DNA of 64,000 nt from CAWIHS01 sp963836005 (GCA_963836005.1 CAWIHS010000005.1:434001-498000); one strand, 5' to 3'. Numbered from the stretch's first letter, positions 35,956-44,691 are shown. Numbers and translations: made by a program. Notes: generated by a model not told the origin, from the sequence alone.

Positions 35956-36454
35956 TCAATAACGTACCGCCAGCCAGATTGTTACCTCACCCGGTTTTGT
36001 CCAGTCCACTTTATGTTTCTGGTGTGACGGTATATTCAGATAATCCCCTTGCTGCAAAAAAACAGAGCTTTGATCATCAAAAGTTAACCTGGCCTGACCT
36101 TTTAACCTAAAATAATCAGTTCAATCGTAGCGAGAGCGATTAAGGTGCTGAAGATTCAATAATTTACAGGTTATTTTGGACTTATTCGTAGCCACCCTAC
36201 GGGTGAGTTCAAAATGTTCTGGAAAGTCTTGAAGATTCAGTGTATTAGACGCTCGCAGTAGGTTTAACTGATTTTTTTAGGTTTAAAATCATAACCCATT
36301 CATTTTCCTGCTGATCAAACCATCCTGATTCCGGAGCAGAATGATGATAAGAGATTATACGTTCTATAGTTACCTGCCCTTTAGAAACTATTCGTTCTAC
36401 AACTTCTTCCTGTAAATTTTCAGGTATTTGCCTGAAAATATTTTGTATGTTCAT
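35956..36454 (-). pseudogene. Cupin-domain protein gene split by a 176-bp mobile element
   Basis: The N-terminal part (36454 down to about 36287) encodes MNIQNIFRQIPENLQEEVVERI.. ending NEWVMIL. The C-terminal part (36105 down to 35956) encodes KGQARLTFDDQSSVFLQQGDYLNIPSHQKHKVDW.. to a stop. Between them lies the family C element with a TTTAA duplication. Taking out 36106-36286 joins the parts in frame as a 105-residue single-domain cupin with the metal-binding pattern SAPESGWFDQQENEW and GDYLNIPSHQKH. As it stands, translation runs 14 codons into the element and stops. The original product would be a small cytoplasmic cupin of unknown role; the gene is presumably inactivated. Confidence 0.88.
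36106..36281 (+). mobile_element. Family C element (176 bp), copy 1, inside the cupin gene
   Basis: The left end CCTAAAATAATCAGTT and right end AACTGATTTTTTTAGG are inverted repeats with one mismatch. Flanks TTTAA (36101-36105 and 36282-36286) are the target duplication. The whole element is an imperfect palindrome around a CACCC-TAC-GGGTG centre. The reverse complement of 52091-52266 matches it at every base I compared. No coding capacity. Confidence 0.93.
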
Positions 36455-37112
36455 TTTATTACACTCGCATAGCCATGAATCATGTTTAAAATCAAATAGT
36501 TATATTTATAATTCGAATACACAAATAATTTGTTGATATTCAAAGAAAGAATTTATATATTTCTAACAAGATTTGGAGCAACAAAACAAACTCAGTTATT
36601 GTTACTATTTTACTTGCACAATACTTATTCATGTTCCATATTTAAGACACTGACATTTAAACAAACAGGCTAACGTTGAAACTGATTTTTATTCGCCAGG
36701 CTTGAGTTACAAATGCAACTTCTCAATAAGTCCGTGCAGTTCAAGTTCCTTCCACTTTTAAGGGGGAAGGCCAGGATGGGGGTAATGTGTTTAATCAAGA
36801 ACTTAACCCCCACCCTAACCCTCCCCCTGATAGAGGGAGGGGATTTTTTTGCACGGACTTATTGAGAAAATACTTACAAATGCAGTAAGCTGTTGACTAT
36901 AATGTTTTTATTGCGTAAAGCAAACTATAAACTCCTCATCAGGAGCTATTTGCCTATCCAGTAATAAAACTTAAATAATCATCGGGCTTTAATTCCAGGT
37001 AATAATCTGAAGTAGAGCTTCATTTTATGTAAAACCACTAGCAGGTTGAAGCTGATAAATCAGCTGCCAGCTAATGATTAATCTAGCTTAAAACGTAATG
37101 AGAGGTTACTAT
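36455..37112. other. Gene-free stretch between the split cupin and a small gene
   Basis: 658 bases, A/T-rich. Contains the family B element 36717-36875; I see nothing else with structure or coding potential. Confidence 0.55.
36717..36875. mobile_element. Family B element (159 bp)
   Basis: Begins AACTTCTCAATAAGTCCGTGC and ends GCACGGACTTATTGAG plus a few altered bases. Flanks are perfect 8-bp duplications ACAAATGC at 36709-36716 and 36876-36883. The G/C-rich core is in the opposite orientation to the copies at 6758 and 54242. The usual leading GT is missing. Confidence 0.85.
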
Positions 37113-37331
37113 ATGTTTCACTATACTAAACTTGAAATGTTTTGTAATGATGTAAAACCTTATGCTGATGCAGATGGATATGTTCCAGAAGCTGATGATC
37201 TTATTCAGGATTTTAGCTACCCGGATCAGGCATTCAACGATCTCCATTCATGGAGTGAGCACATCCATGCCAGTGTCACAGCCACCCATAGCGCAGAACA
37301 GAAACTCAATGACTGGCGCAAAAAAATTTAA
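37113..37331 (+). CDS. Small acidic unknown protein (72 aa)
   Basis: A 72-residue acidic protein (MFHYTKLEMFCNDVKPYADADGYVPEADDLIQDFSYPDQAF.., ending LNDWRKKI). There is no signal peptide or membrane segment. The ATG at 37113 is chosen over one five codons upstream because GAGAGG lies about eight bases before it. I do not recognise the family. It is single, convergent with recQ, and followed by a long-range inverted repeat (37352-37361 with 37445-37454). Its reality rests on a good ribosome site and reasonable codon use. Confidence 0.55.
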   Translation: MFHYTKLEMFCNDVKPYADADGYVPEADDLIQDFSYPDQAFNDLHSWSEHIHASVTATHSAEQKLNDWRKKI

Positions 37332-37351
37332 TTTAAATGTCGTTTTCACCA

Positions 37352-37454
37352 TGTTGCCGGATATAGCTAAACTCGCGCAAAGCCAAGCAGGGCAAAAATG
37401 TAAATATTTGATAGTATCGTGTTCACTGCGGACTTAAATATTTCTCCGGCAACA
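37352..37454. repeat. Long-range inverted repeat between small gene and recQ
   Basis: TGTTGCCGGA at 37352-37361 and TCCGGCAACA at 37445-37454 are perfect 10-base inverted repeats, about 83 bases apart. The interior contains AAATATTT twice. No T run follows on either strand, so it is not a normal terminator; it could be a transcript fold or an old element end. Confidence 0.4.
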
Positions 37455-37506
37455 CAATGAAAAACGCCCTCTGGCGGCTGCACGCAACTATAAAAACCTG
37501 CTCTTA

Positions 37507-39660
37507 TTATCGCTCTGCACGCAGCAACTCTGCCCGTATGCAGCGTAAACAATCATAATCATAGACTTCCCCCAACTTTTCATATAGAGGTTTCAAGGCA
37601 TTTTTTTCTTCGTCATGCAGGGACGTCCAGACATCCTCGATGAATAATCGCTCAGATTCGCTTAAAGCAACCAGATCGCCCAGCGGCACCATACCCGCGC
37701 TGATCAATTGTGCAAAGTGGGTATAAATAGTCGTGACTGTCAGTCCCCTGGTTTTGCTCACCTGTTCTGCATCGTAGCCTTGTTGAAATAAGTCGAGGGT
37801 TTCCTGAATAGTTTCAGAAAGCTCTGCGTCAGCTAATTTCACCCTGGAGTCAGGCCGCTTATTGTTCAGAACCGTTAGAAAATCCGCACCGTATTTTTCC
37901 AGTTTACTGGCACCAACACCACTGATATTACCCAGTTCATTCAGGTTGCGGGGATGTCTTTCCACCATTTCCATCAACGTAGCATCATGAAAAATAACAT
38001 AGGCAGGTACGCCCTGCTCTTCGGCCAGCTGTTTACGCTTTGAACGCAGCGCATTCCATAAATCTCTCGCAGCAGCATCCTGGTTAAATTGCTGTCTGCC
38101 CTTACGGTCCGGTTTAACCGATGCGCGTTCTTTAGCCAGCTCGCGGCGAAAAGATATGGACTCTTTTCCCTGTAAAACAGGGCGACTCTTGGCTGTTAAC
38201 CTGAGTGATCCATAACCGTCCAGATCGACCGACAGTAAACCTCGAGCCATTAATTGACGATACACTGATCGCCATTGATTGGCGTCTAACTCTTTACCCA
38301 GGCCCCAGGTTGAAACCTTATCATGACCTGTTTGTGCAATACGCGGTGTAAGTTTACCCCGCAGCACATCAATCAGATAATTTACGCCAAACCGCTGTCC
38401 GGTGCGATAGACGCAGGATAGCGCTTGCTGTGCTGCAAGAGTGCCTTCCCAGGTTTCAACAGGTTCAAGACAATTATCACAATTACCGCAGTTTTCATCG
38501 TGCTGCTCGCCAAAATAATTGAGTAAACCGCTTCGACGGCAGGAGGTAATTTCACAAAATCCCAGCATTGACTCCAGCTTTGAATGTTCGATACGTTTAA
38601 CCTGTTCGTTTGCCTGAGAAGCGGCCATTATCTGCCGCAGTAAAATGACATCCTGCAGGCCGTAAACCATCCAGGCATCTGCCGGCAGGCCATCGCGCCC
38701 GGCACGCCCTGTTTCCTGATAATAAGACTCTATACTTTTGGGTAAATCAAGATGCGCGACAAAGCGGACATCCGGTTTATCTATTCCCATACCAAAAGCG
38801 ATGGTAGCGACCATCACTACACTGTCCTGCTGCAGGAATATCTGCTGATGCTGCTGACGAAGCTGCGCAGTCATCCCCGCATGGTAGGCTAATGCATTAA
38901 TGCCCTGCGCCGTTAAAAAAGCCGCTGTAGCTTCAACTTTTTTACGGCTCAGGCAGTACACGATACCCGCGTCCCGGGCATGTTCATTGTTAATAAAGGC
39001 CAGTAACTGTTTGCGCGGATTATTTTTTTCCCTGACCCGGTAACGGATATTGGGCCGATCAAAACTGCTGATAAAAGTTCTTGACTGCAATAAACCCAGA
39101 CGCTGGATGATTTCATTACGGGTGATGGCATCGGCCGTTGCGGTAAGGGCAATACGCGGAACCTCGGGAAATTGTTCCTGCAGCAAGGACAGTTTGATAT
39201 ATTCAGGTCTGAAATCGTGTCCCCACTGGGAAACACAATGGGCTTCATCGACGGCAAATAATGCTATTTCAATCTGCTGCAGCAAGCTCAATGTTCTTAC
39301 CTGGCAGAGACGTTCCGGCGCAATATACAGCAGATCCAGCTCATCTCGCAGCAGTTGCTGTTCAATCTCTCTGACCGATTCAAAATTCTGCGTCGAATTT
39401 AAAAATGCAACGGATACGCCTTGCTGCTGCAGCGCTGTAACCTGATCCTGCATCAGCGCAATCAACGGAGAGATAACGATGCCTGTCCCCTGGCGAACTA
39501 TAGACGGGATCTGGAAACACAGTGATTTGCCGCCGCCGGTGGGCATTAAAACCAGCGCATCGCCGCCGCCGATCACATGTTCAATGATGGTACGCTGCTG
39601 CCCGCGAAATTCATGGTAGCCGAAGACGGTACTTAATATATGCTGAGATTTTGAGTGCAT
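37507..39660 (-). CDS. recQ: ATP-dependent DNA helicase RecQ
   Basis: A 717-residue 3'-5' DNA helicase that acts in recombination and fork repair. The helicase core has Walker A MPTGGGKSLCFQIP, DEAH box AVDEAHCVSQWGHDFRPEY and motif VI GRAGRDGLPADAW. The zinc-binding cysteines lie in FCEITSCRRSGLL..CGNCDNCLEP, followed by the winged-helix RQC domain and an HRDC domain (about 525-600). The C terminus beyond HRDC (about 615-717, with GLTVTTIYTHFAQLISAG) is an extra helix-turn-helix region, making it about 100 residues longer than E. coli RecQ (609); such extensions occur in several gammaproteobacteria. It is single. Confidence 0.94.
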   Translation of the reverse strand: MHSKSQHILSTVFGYHEFRGQQRTIIEHVIGGGDALVLMPTGGGKSLCFQIPSIVRQGTGIVISPLIALMQDQVTALQQQGVSVAFLNSTQNFESVREIEQQLLRDELDLLYIAPERLCQVRTLSLLQQIEIALFAVDEAHCVSQWGHDFRPEYIKLSLLQEQFPEVPRIALTATADAITRNEIIQRLGLLQSRTFISSFDRPNIRYRVREKNNPRKQLLAFINNEHARDAGIVYCLSRKKVEATAAFLTAQGINALAYHAGMTAQLRQQHQQIFLQQDSVVMVATIAFGMGIDKPDVRFVAHLDLPKSIESYYQETGRAGRDGLPADAWMVYGLQDVILLRQIMAASQANEQVKRIEHSKLESMLGFCEITSCRRSGLLNYFGEQHDENCGNCDNCLEPVETWEGTLAAQQALSCVYRTGQRFGVNYLIDVLRGKLTPRIAQTGHDKVSTWGLGKELDANQWRSVYRQLMARGLLSVDLDGYGSLRLTAKSRPVLQGKESISFRRELAKERASVKPDRKGRQQFNQDAAARDLWNALRSKRKQLAEEQGVPAYVIFHDATLMEMVERHPRNLNELGNISGVGASKLEKYGADFLTVLNNKRPDSRVKLADAELSETIQETLDLFQQGYDAEQVSKTRGLTVTTIYTHFAQLISAGMVPLGDLVALSESERLFIEDVWTSLHDEEKNALKPLYEKLGEVYDYDCLRCIRAELLRAER

Positions 39661-39748
39661 CCGTGCATTTACCTATCAAACTATTATTTTTTAATGCAGA
39701 TCGTGAGCGCAAGTATTAAATAACCAGTAGCTTAAGCATTAATGCTTA

Positions 39749-39914
39749 GTCACTACTCAGCGTCTCTATAAGATCGTGCAAAATCCCCTCCCTCTATCAG
39801 GGGGAGGGTTAGGGTGGGGGTTAAGTTCTTGATTAAACACATTACCCCCATCCTCGCCTTCCCCCTTAAAAGGGGAAGGAACTTGAACTGCACGGACTTA
39901 TTGAGAAGTTGCTT
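39749..39914. mobile_element. Composite A/B mobile element
   Basis: The left end GTCACTACTCAGCGTCTCTA is family A, while the core and right end (GCACGGACTTATTGAGAAG) are family B. AATGCTTA lies before it (39741-39748) and after it (39915-39922). The join follows a shared AAGATCGTGCA, as expected for recombination between A and B copies at that short homology. Confidence 0.75.
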
Positions 39915-39922
39915 AATGCTTA

Positions 39923-40004
39923 GTCACTACTCAGCGTCTCTATAAGATCGTGCTCGCTGTCAGGTGTTTAATGAGTTATTCCAGCTACGCTTCCAAGTAG
40001 TTAC
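39923..40004. mobile_element. Family A element (82 bp) abutting the MBL gene
   Basis: Starts GTCACTACTCAGCGTCTC and ends CCAAGTAGTTAC. Flanked by AATGCTTA on both sides (39915-39922, 40005-40012). The right duplication includes the stop codon of the metallo-hydrolase gene at 40010, so insertion happened exactly at the gene end without changing its protein. Confidence 0.85.
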
Positions 40005-40009
40005 AATGC

Positions 40010-40777
40010 TTAATCAATAGTGCGCCAGTCAAAGCCGCCATCCTGAGTGGATATTTCAAAACTATCAGGCAGGAATGAAAAAAACTCAAGATAGGTTTTC
40101 TCCACATGTCCCGGCGTATTATTTTCCCTGCTCAGATGGGCAGTAATGAGATGCTGCAAATTACTATGCTGGACACTATAAGACAACTCGGCGGACTGAT
40201 GGTTATTCAAATGTCCATAAGGGCCAGCAACACGCCTTTTCAATGACGGGCTGTAAGGGCCATTTTTAAGCATTTCAAGGTCATGATTAGATTCAATAAC
40301 CAGGGCATCCAGTTCAGCCAGCATGGTACGTATATGCGGTGTTACATGCCCGGCATCAGTAAAAATGCCCAGTCTTTTAGCACCTGCAGTAAAGACATAT
40401 TGAACGGGCTCATTGGCATCATGTGGAACTGTAAAAGGTTCAAGCCTGAGATCTTTTATGAGCACTGACTGATGTGGATTAAGAATGTGCTGTTGATACA
40501 ATTGACCGATTCGTTCCACCTGAGCAGTACCATAACTCATCCAGACAGGTGTTTTGTAGCGTCGGGAAAAAACTCCCACACCACCCAGATGATCCTGATG
40601 TTCATGGGTTACCACGATGGCATCAATAGTTTCAGGCGCCACATTCAGCAGCTGCAGACGTTTAGCCGTTTCCTTGCAGCTGAAGCCGCAATCGAGCATA
40701 ACCGTCGTTTCGCCGCTCTGGACAAGCATCGCATTACCCGAACTGCCGCTGCCCAGGGAAGCAAATCTTATGCTCAT
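40010..40777 (-). CDS. MBL-fold metallo-hydrolase, YycJ/WalJ-like
   Basis: A 255-residue metallo-beta-lactamase-fold hydrolase with the di-zinc motif THEHQDHLGG and later ligands (FTDAGHVTPHI, ESNHDLEML, THLSREN). The start MSIRFASLGSGSSGNAMLVQSG is typical of the YycJ/WalJ group, whose members are proposed exonucleases or phosphodiesterases; function is not settled. The ATG is chosen over a GTG two codons upstream because AAGG lies five bases before it. It follows bamC by 58 bases, keeping the frequent dapA-bamC-metallohydrolase order. A family A element abuts its stop codon. Confidence 0.88.
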   Translation of the reverse strand: MSIRFASLGSGSSGNAMLVQSGETTVMLDCGFSCKETAKRLQLLNVAPETIDAIVVTHEHQDHLGGVGVFSRRYKTPVWMSYGTAQVERIGQLYQQHILNPHQSVLIKDLRLEPFTVPHDANEPVQYVFTAGAKRLGIFTDAGHVTPHIRTMLAELDALVIESNHDLEMLKNGPYSPSLKRRVAGPYGHLNNHQSAELSYSVQHSNLQHLITAHLSRENNTPGHVEKTYLEFFSFLPDSFEISTQDGGFDWRTID

Positions 40778-40835
40778 AACCACCTTCTGCAGCGGCTGTC
40801 AGCGCCATCAAAGTACACTTGCAGCAGACCGAGTA

Positions 40836-42002
40836 TTATCTTAGCTGTTCATGCAGCAGGTTAAGGATACGATATGAGGTGGCAGAAGTATCCGGCTGAC
40901 CATTAGCATCGAGCACAATAACGACTGTATCATCACCTCTGGGCATCATTTTTATCTGATACTTGGTTTTATCAACCGCCACATCATTTTTCCAGAATTT
41001 CATGCCCGAAAGGAAGCCTTTATTGCTTTCATCGGCCATGGGATCCGCGTATTGAACAAAATAAATGCCCTCTTCACGATTGCGATCTTCAACAATAAAG
41101 TTAATACGATCCAGGGCCACACCGGTACGGCGCCAGGCTCTGGGAAATGTTTCCTTGACCACCAGTCTGGAATTACCTTCTGCATTTCTGGATATAATAG
41201 CACGTTCTGATTGTTCCTGTGCCTCGCGAGCCAGCATGGTTCTGGCCTTTTGATCTTCGACTCCAAAGTAAACCATCATACGGCCCAGCATTTCAGCTTC
41301 CAGTTCGGGATCCCGCGGTCGAGCCTTCCAGACGGTACGTTCACTGACACTGTCTTCGATCACTTCTTCCATACCGTAGTGAGTCAGATAGAGATCGATG
41401 GTGTCGGGCTGCTCTCCACGCTCAAGACGCACTCGGTATTTGTCCCGTGTTGCTGCGGAATAGAACGATTCAAGCACCTTGCTGAGGGTGTTGCGAATAA
41501 AATCTTCAGGTATATCTGCCCGATTTTCAGCCCATTCAGTTTCCAGAATACCGGCCCGCGGTTCCTCCCGTTTGATGAGAAAACCAGAATTCAGCCAGAA
41601 CTCACGCATCTTGTCCCAAACCTGTTCTTCAGTGCCTTGAATGACCAGGTGACGAACATCTCCTTCTTTCACTAACTCAATCTCATCCTGATCTGGCAAT
41701 ACCCTGCTGCTGCCTTGAGCCTCCAGCGGACGTCCTTCAGAATAAGCCGAACTGCCGACATCGGCGGTGCTCCTGTTTGGTAGTGGTACATTCATCAACT
41801 CATCATCAACGGAAGTCGTCAGATCCGGAGGCACTTCCAGCGGTTCTACATCACGACTCTGCTTTTTATAATCCACTTTTCTGCCGGAGAAGGTATCATC
41901 CATATTAGGCAGGGAATTACAACCGGCCATAGCGGCTGCAATAGCAACCAACAGCAGCGGCTTTATAAATTGATTTAGTTTATTTTGCACAATGTCGTTC
42001 AT
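40836..42002 (-). CDS. bamC: Outer membrane assembly lipoprotein BamC
   Basis: A 388-residue lipoprotein of the BAM complex that inserts barrels into the outer membrane. The signal ends in a lipobox AMAGC with Cys28. It is followed by an unstructured stretch (SLPNMDDTFSGRKVDYKKQSRDVEPLEVPPDL, family-typical) and two helix-grip domains. The ATG at 42002 is chosen over one six codons upstream because it gives the normal short signal n-region. It is longer than E. coli BamC (344). A family A element of 256 bases starts 47 bases upstream, between it and dapA. Confidence 0.9.
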   Translation of the reverse strand: MNDIVQNKLNQFIKPLLLVAIAAAMAGCNSLPNMDDTFSGRKVDYKKQSRDVEPLEVPPDLTTSVDDELMNVPLPNRSTADVGSSAYSEGRPLEAQGSSRVLPDQDEIELVKEGDVRHLVIQGTEEQVWDKMREFWLNSGFLIKREEPRAGILETEWAENRADIPEDFIRNTLSKVLESFYSAATRDKYRVRLERGEQPDTIDLYLTHYGMEEVIEDSVSERTVWKARPRDPELEAEMLGRMMVYFGVEDQKARTMLAREAQEQSERAIISRNAEGNSRLVVKETFPRAWRRTGVALDRINFIVEDRNREEGIYFVQYADPMADESNKGFLSGMKFWKNDVAVDKTKYQIKMMPRGDDTVVIVLDANGQPDTSATSYRILNLLHEQLR

Positions 42003-42048
42003 TCTTAACCCGTATTTCATTCACAGTTGATATTAACAATAGAAAATG

Positions 42049-42304
42049 GTAACTACTCAGCAAATCAAGCCGCAGGAAGGCTAACCATCAAAAAGTTACA
42101 AACATATAAAATTCAAAGACTTATATTTTTGTAACTTAGAAGCGTAATTTCTAAAACGTCATTGATACCAGGAATTTGTTACAGAAGACGCCGTTAATAC
42201 ATCCATGTAGGCTCTATATAGCCATCCCTGGCTATATAAGCTTCTTCCACAAACACCTGATATCAATAACTTGCAACAATAATCAAAATACGCTGAGTAG
42301 TTAC
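42049..42304. mobile_element. Family A element (256 bp) between dapA and bamC
   Basis: Ends GTAACTACTCAGC and GCTGAGTAGTTAC; perfect 8-bp duplications AGAAAATG at 42041-42048 and 42305-42312. The interior contains a further repeat segment (TATATAGCCAT..GGCTATATA) and the CACCTGATATC motif seen in other copies. It separates two genes that are normally cotranscribed. Confidence 0.92.
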
Positions 42305-42324
42305 AGAAAATGTTGCATTGTAAA

Positions 42325-43197
42325 TTACTGCCTGGCCTGCTGCATGGCCTGACGGACCACTTCATGATATTTATTATCCAGCACTGTCAGCGGCAGGCGG
42401 ATACCCGGAGGAATCATACCCATGTCATAAAGCGCCCACTTCACCGGTATGGGGTTTGATTCCACAAACAGTTTGCTGTGCAGTGCATTTAATTTATTAT
42501 TTATAGCCTGGGCGGTATCCCTGTTTCCAGCCAGGGCAGCACTGCACATGTCATGCATCATTTTCGGTTCAATATTGGCTGTCACCGAAATATCACCTTT
42601 GCCTCCCAGCAGGATCATTTCCATAGCGGTGGCATCATCACCAGAATAGATATCAAGTTTGTCTCCACAGGTACTGATAAGCTGCCGGGCTCGTTCAAGA
42701 TCACCTGTCGCTTCCTTGATACCAATAATATTGGGGATATCGGCCAGGCGAGTAACAGTTTCAGGCAGCATATCAACCGCTGTTCTGCCCGGTACATTAT
42801 ATAATATCTGCGGTATGGCAACGCTTTCAGCAATTTTTCTGAAATGCTGATAAAGCCCTTCCTGGGTTGGCTTGTTATAGTAGGGAGTGACCAGCAGACA
42901 GGCATCAGCACCTGCTTCCATTGCACATTGAGTCAATTTAACCGCTTCAAATGTGGAGTTAGCACCAGTACCTGCAATCACCGGCAAGCGATTATGACTC
43001 ATCTCCACGATGTGCTTGATAGCCTCACAATGCTCTTCTTCAGTGAGTGTTGCTGACTCTCCTGTAGTACCCACGGCCACAATGGCATCGGTACCATTTT
43101 CAACATGAAATTCAACCAATTTTGCCAGCGCATCCATGTCAATACGACCATCTGCATGCATTGGTGTGACCAGAGCAACCATACTGCCACGAAACAT
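42325..43197 (-). CDS. dapA: 4-hydroxy-tetrahydrodipicolinate synthase
   Basis: A 290-residue aldolase-type enzyme that condenses pyruvate with aspartate semialdehyde, the first committed step to lysine and diaminopimelate. The Schiff-base lysine is Lys161 in IGIKEATGD, with Tyr133 in YNVPGRTAVD and Thr44/Thr45 in VGTTGESATL. The frame is open 17 codons upstream, but the ATG at 43197 matches the family start (MFRGSMVALVTPM) and has a GGAGATGG ribosome site. It is normally followed by bamC; here a mobile element intervenes. gcvR is read divergently. Confidence 0.96.
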   Translation of the reverse strand: MFRGSMVALVTPMHADGRIDMDALAKLVEFHVENGTDAIVAVGTTGESATLTEEEHCEAIKHIVEMSHNRLPVIAGTGANSTFEAVKLTQCAMEAGADACLLVTPYYNKPTQEGLYQHFRKIAESVAIPQILYNVPGRTAVDMLPETVTRLADIPNIIGIKEATGDLERARQLISTCGDKLDIYSGDDATAMEMILLGGKGDISVTANIEPKMMHDMCSAALAGNRDTAQAINNKLNALHSKLFVESNPIPVKWALYDMGMIPPGIRLPLTVLDNKYHEVVRQAMQQARQ

Positions 43198-43600
43198 TAA
43201 CCATCTCCAAACTAGAAATAAAAAAACAATTGTAACTATTCTTTGCAACTATTAAGAAAGCGCCTGATTTCAGTCACAAAGTGAAATGTATTCGATACAC
43301 CTGACAGTTACCGATAATCCACAGTTTGACTTCCCCCCAGGGACAGGAGTCAAAATGCACACAACGCCTTCGTTGTATATTATTAAAACAGCTTATTATC
43401 CTTGATTACCTAAAAGAAAACCACTCTAATCAGGAATGTTTACAGAATATCCTTCAGTCTATTTATTTATTTTTCCAAGTGGTTGATAATTGAAAGTTAC
43501 GAGGCTATGTCGTTATGCTGGAAAACGTTCACCGATGTCTGCACATTCAGCTTAGTTAAATAGCAACAGATATTCTAATGACCAAGTGGTATAAAACCTG
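43198..43600. other. Divergent intergenic stretch between dapA and gcvR
   Basis: 403 bases without coding potential. A weak family A-like end (GTAACTATTC near 43231) is present without a partner. A candidate gcvR promoter lies at 43490-43519. Confidence 0.5.
43490..43519 (+). promoter_or_regulatory. Candidate sigma-70 promoter of gcvR-bcp-phoH
   Basis: TTGAAA (43490-43495) and TATGCT (43514-43519) are separated by 18 bases. It would give a leader of about 75 bases. Weak evidence, sequence match only. Confidence 0.35.
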
Positions 43601-44140
43601 ATGAGTACACATAAAACAGAGCAACTGGTAATTTCAGCCATTGGCACTGATCGTCCTGGCATCGTCAATGAACTGTCGCAACTTATTGCCCAGCATAAGG
43701 GAAATATTGATGACAGCCGGATGACCGTACTGGGTGGGGAATTTGCTATTATACTGCTCATTTCCGCCGCCGCTGAAGAACTAAAAAAGATAGAAACGGT
43801 GCTTAACCAGCAAGCAGCGACTCTCTCATTGAGCATCCTCAGTAAACGTACAGGCTGCCTGGATTCTAATGCTGACACGATCGCTTATCTGGTAGATGTG
43901 GTAACTATAGACAACCCGGGAATTGTTTACAAGCTGGCAGATTTTTTCTCCCACAGAAACATCAATATCCATAATATGCGCACAGACCGCTATCAGGCTC
44001 CTCATACCGGCACCCAGATGTTTGCCATTGAGATGGTTATTGCTATACCGAGAAATATTATCATTGCTGATCTCAGAGATGAGTTTCTGGATCTCTGTGA
44101 AGTTATGAACCTTGATGCTTCACTTGAAGTCATCAGATAA
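43601..44140 (+). CDS. gcvR: Glycine cleavage system repressor-like ACT protein GcvR
   Basis: A 179-residue protein made of two ACT domains. The first is at about 8-80 (VISAIGTDRPGIVNELSQLIAQHKGNIDDSRM) and the second at about 95-170 (VDVVTIDNPGIVYKLADFFSHRNINIHNMRT). This matches GcvR, which senses glycine and antagonises the activator GcvA. No gcvA or gcv genes are nearby, so the regulatory partner is unconfirmed. It heads the gcvR-bcp-phoH group read away from dapA, an arrangement common in gammaproteobacteria. Confidence 0.87.
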   Translation: MSTHKTEQLVISAIGTDRPGIVNELSQLIAQHKGNIDDSRMTVLGGEFAIILLISAAAEELKKIETVLNQQAATLSLSILSKRTGCLDSNADTIAYLVDVVTIDNPGIVYKLADFFSHRNINIHNMRTDRYQAPHTGTQMFAIEMVIAIPRNIIIADLRDEFLDLCEVMNLDASLEVIR

Positions 44141-44217
44141 TTGCAAATAATTCCCGGGAATTATTTTTTCTATAATCCCAGATCCTGATTAAATTGAATA
44201 TTGACAAAGGACAAATT

Positions 44218-44688
44218 ATGAGCAAAGTTACAGTGGGAAAAAAAGTACCCGACTTTACTGGTCTGGCCACCAGCGGCATTGACTTCCAACTGAGTGATTA
44301 CCAGGGCAAGCCGCTGTTATTGTATTTTTATCCCAAAGATAACACGCCGGGCTGCATCCAGGAAGGCCAGGATTTTCGCGATCATTATGCGACCTTCAAA
44401 CAACAGGGAATTAACCTTTTTGGTATTTCTCGTGACAGCATAAAAATGCATGAAAACTTCAAAGCCAAACATGAATTTCCCTTTGACTTGATTTCCGACA
44501 AGGATGAATCCATTTGCCAGCTGTTTGATGTTATTAAAGAGAAAAAACTATACGGTAAAGTGCATATGGGCATTGAACGCAGTACATTTTTACTTGATGC
44601 CAACAGCATTTTGATTAAAGAATGGCGCAAGGTTAAAGTCAAAGAACATATTTCACAGGTACTTGAAGCTATTGAGGCTCTGAATTAA
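44218..44688 (+). CDS. bcp: Thioredoxin-dependent peroxiredoxin, Bcp/PrxQ type
   Basis: A 156-residue peroxiredoxin that reduces peroxides. The peroxidatic cysteine is in YPKDNTPGCIQEGQDF. The residue five positions later, where E. coli Bcp has its resolving cysteine, is not cysteine, so this is either a one-cysteine type or uses another cysteine such as that in DESICQLF. The usual PGCT motif has Ile instead of Thr. The frame is open eight codons upstream, but the ATG at 44218 has an AAAGGA site and matches the family. It lies 77 bases after gcvR and three bases before phoH. Confidence 0.9.
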   Translation: MSKVTVGKKVPDFTGLATSGIDFQLSDYQGKPLLLYFYPKDNTPGCIQEGQDFRDHYATFKQQGINLFGISRDSIKMHENFKAKHEFPFDLISDKDESICQLFDVIKEKKLYGKVHMGIERSTFLLDANSILIKEWRKVKVKEHISQVLEAIEALN

Positions 44689-44691
44689 GCG

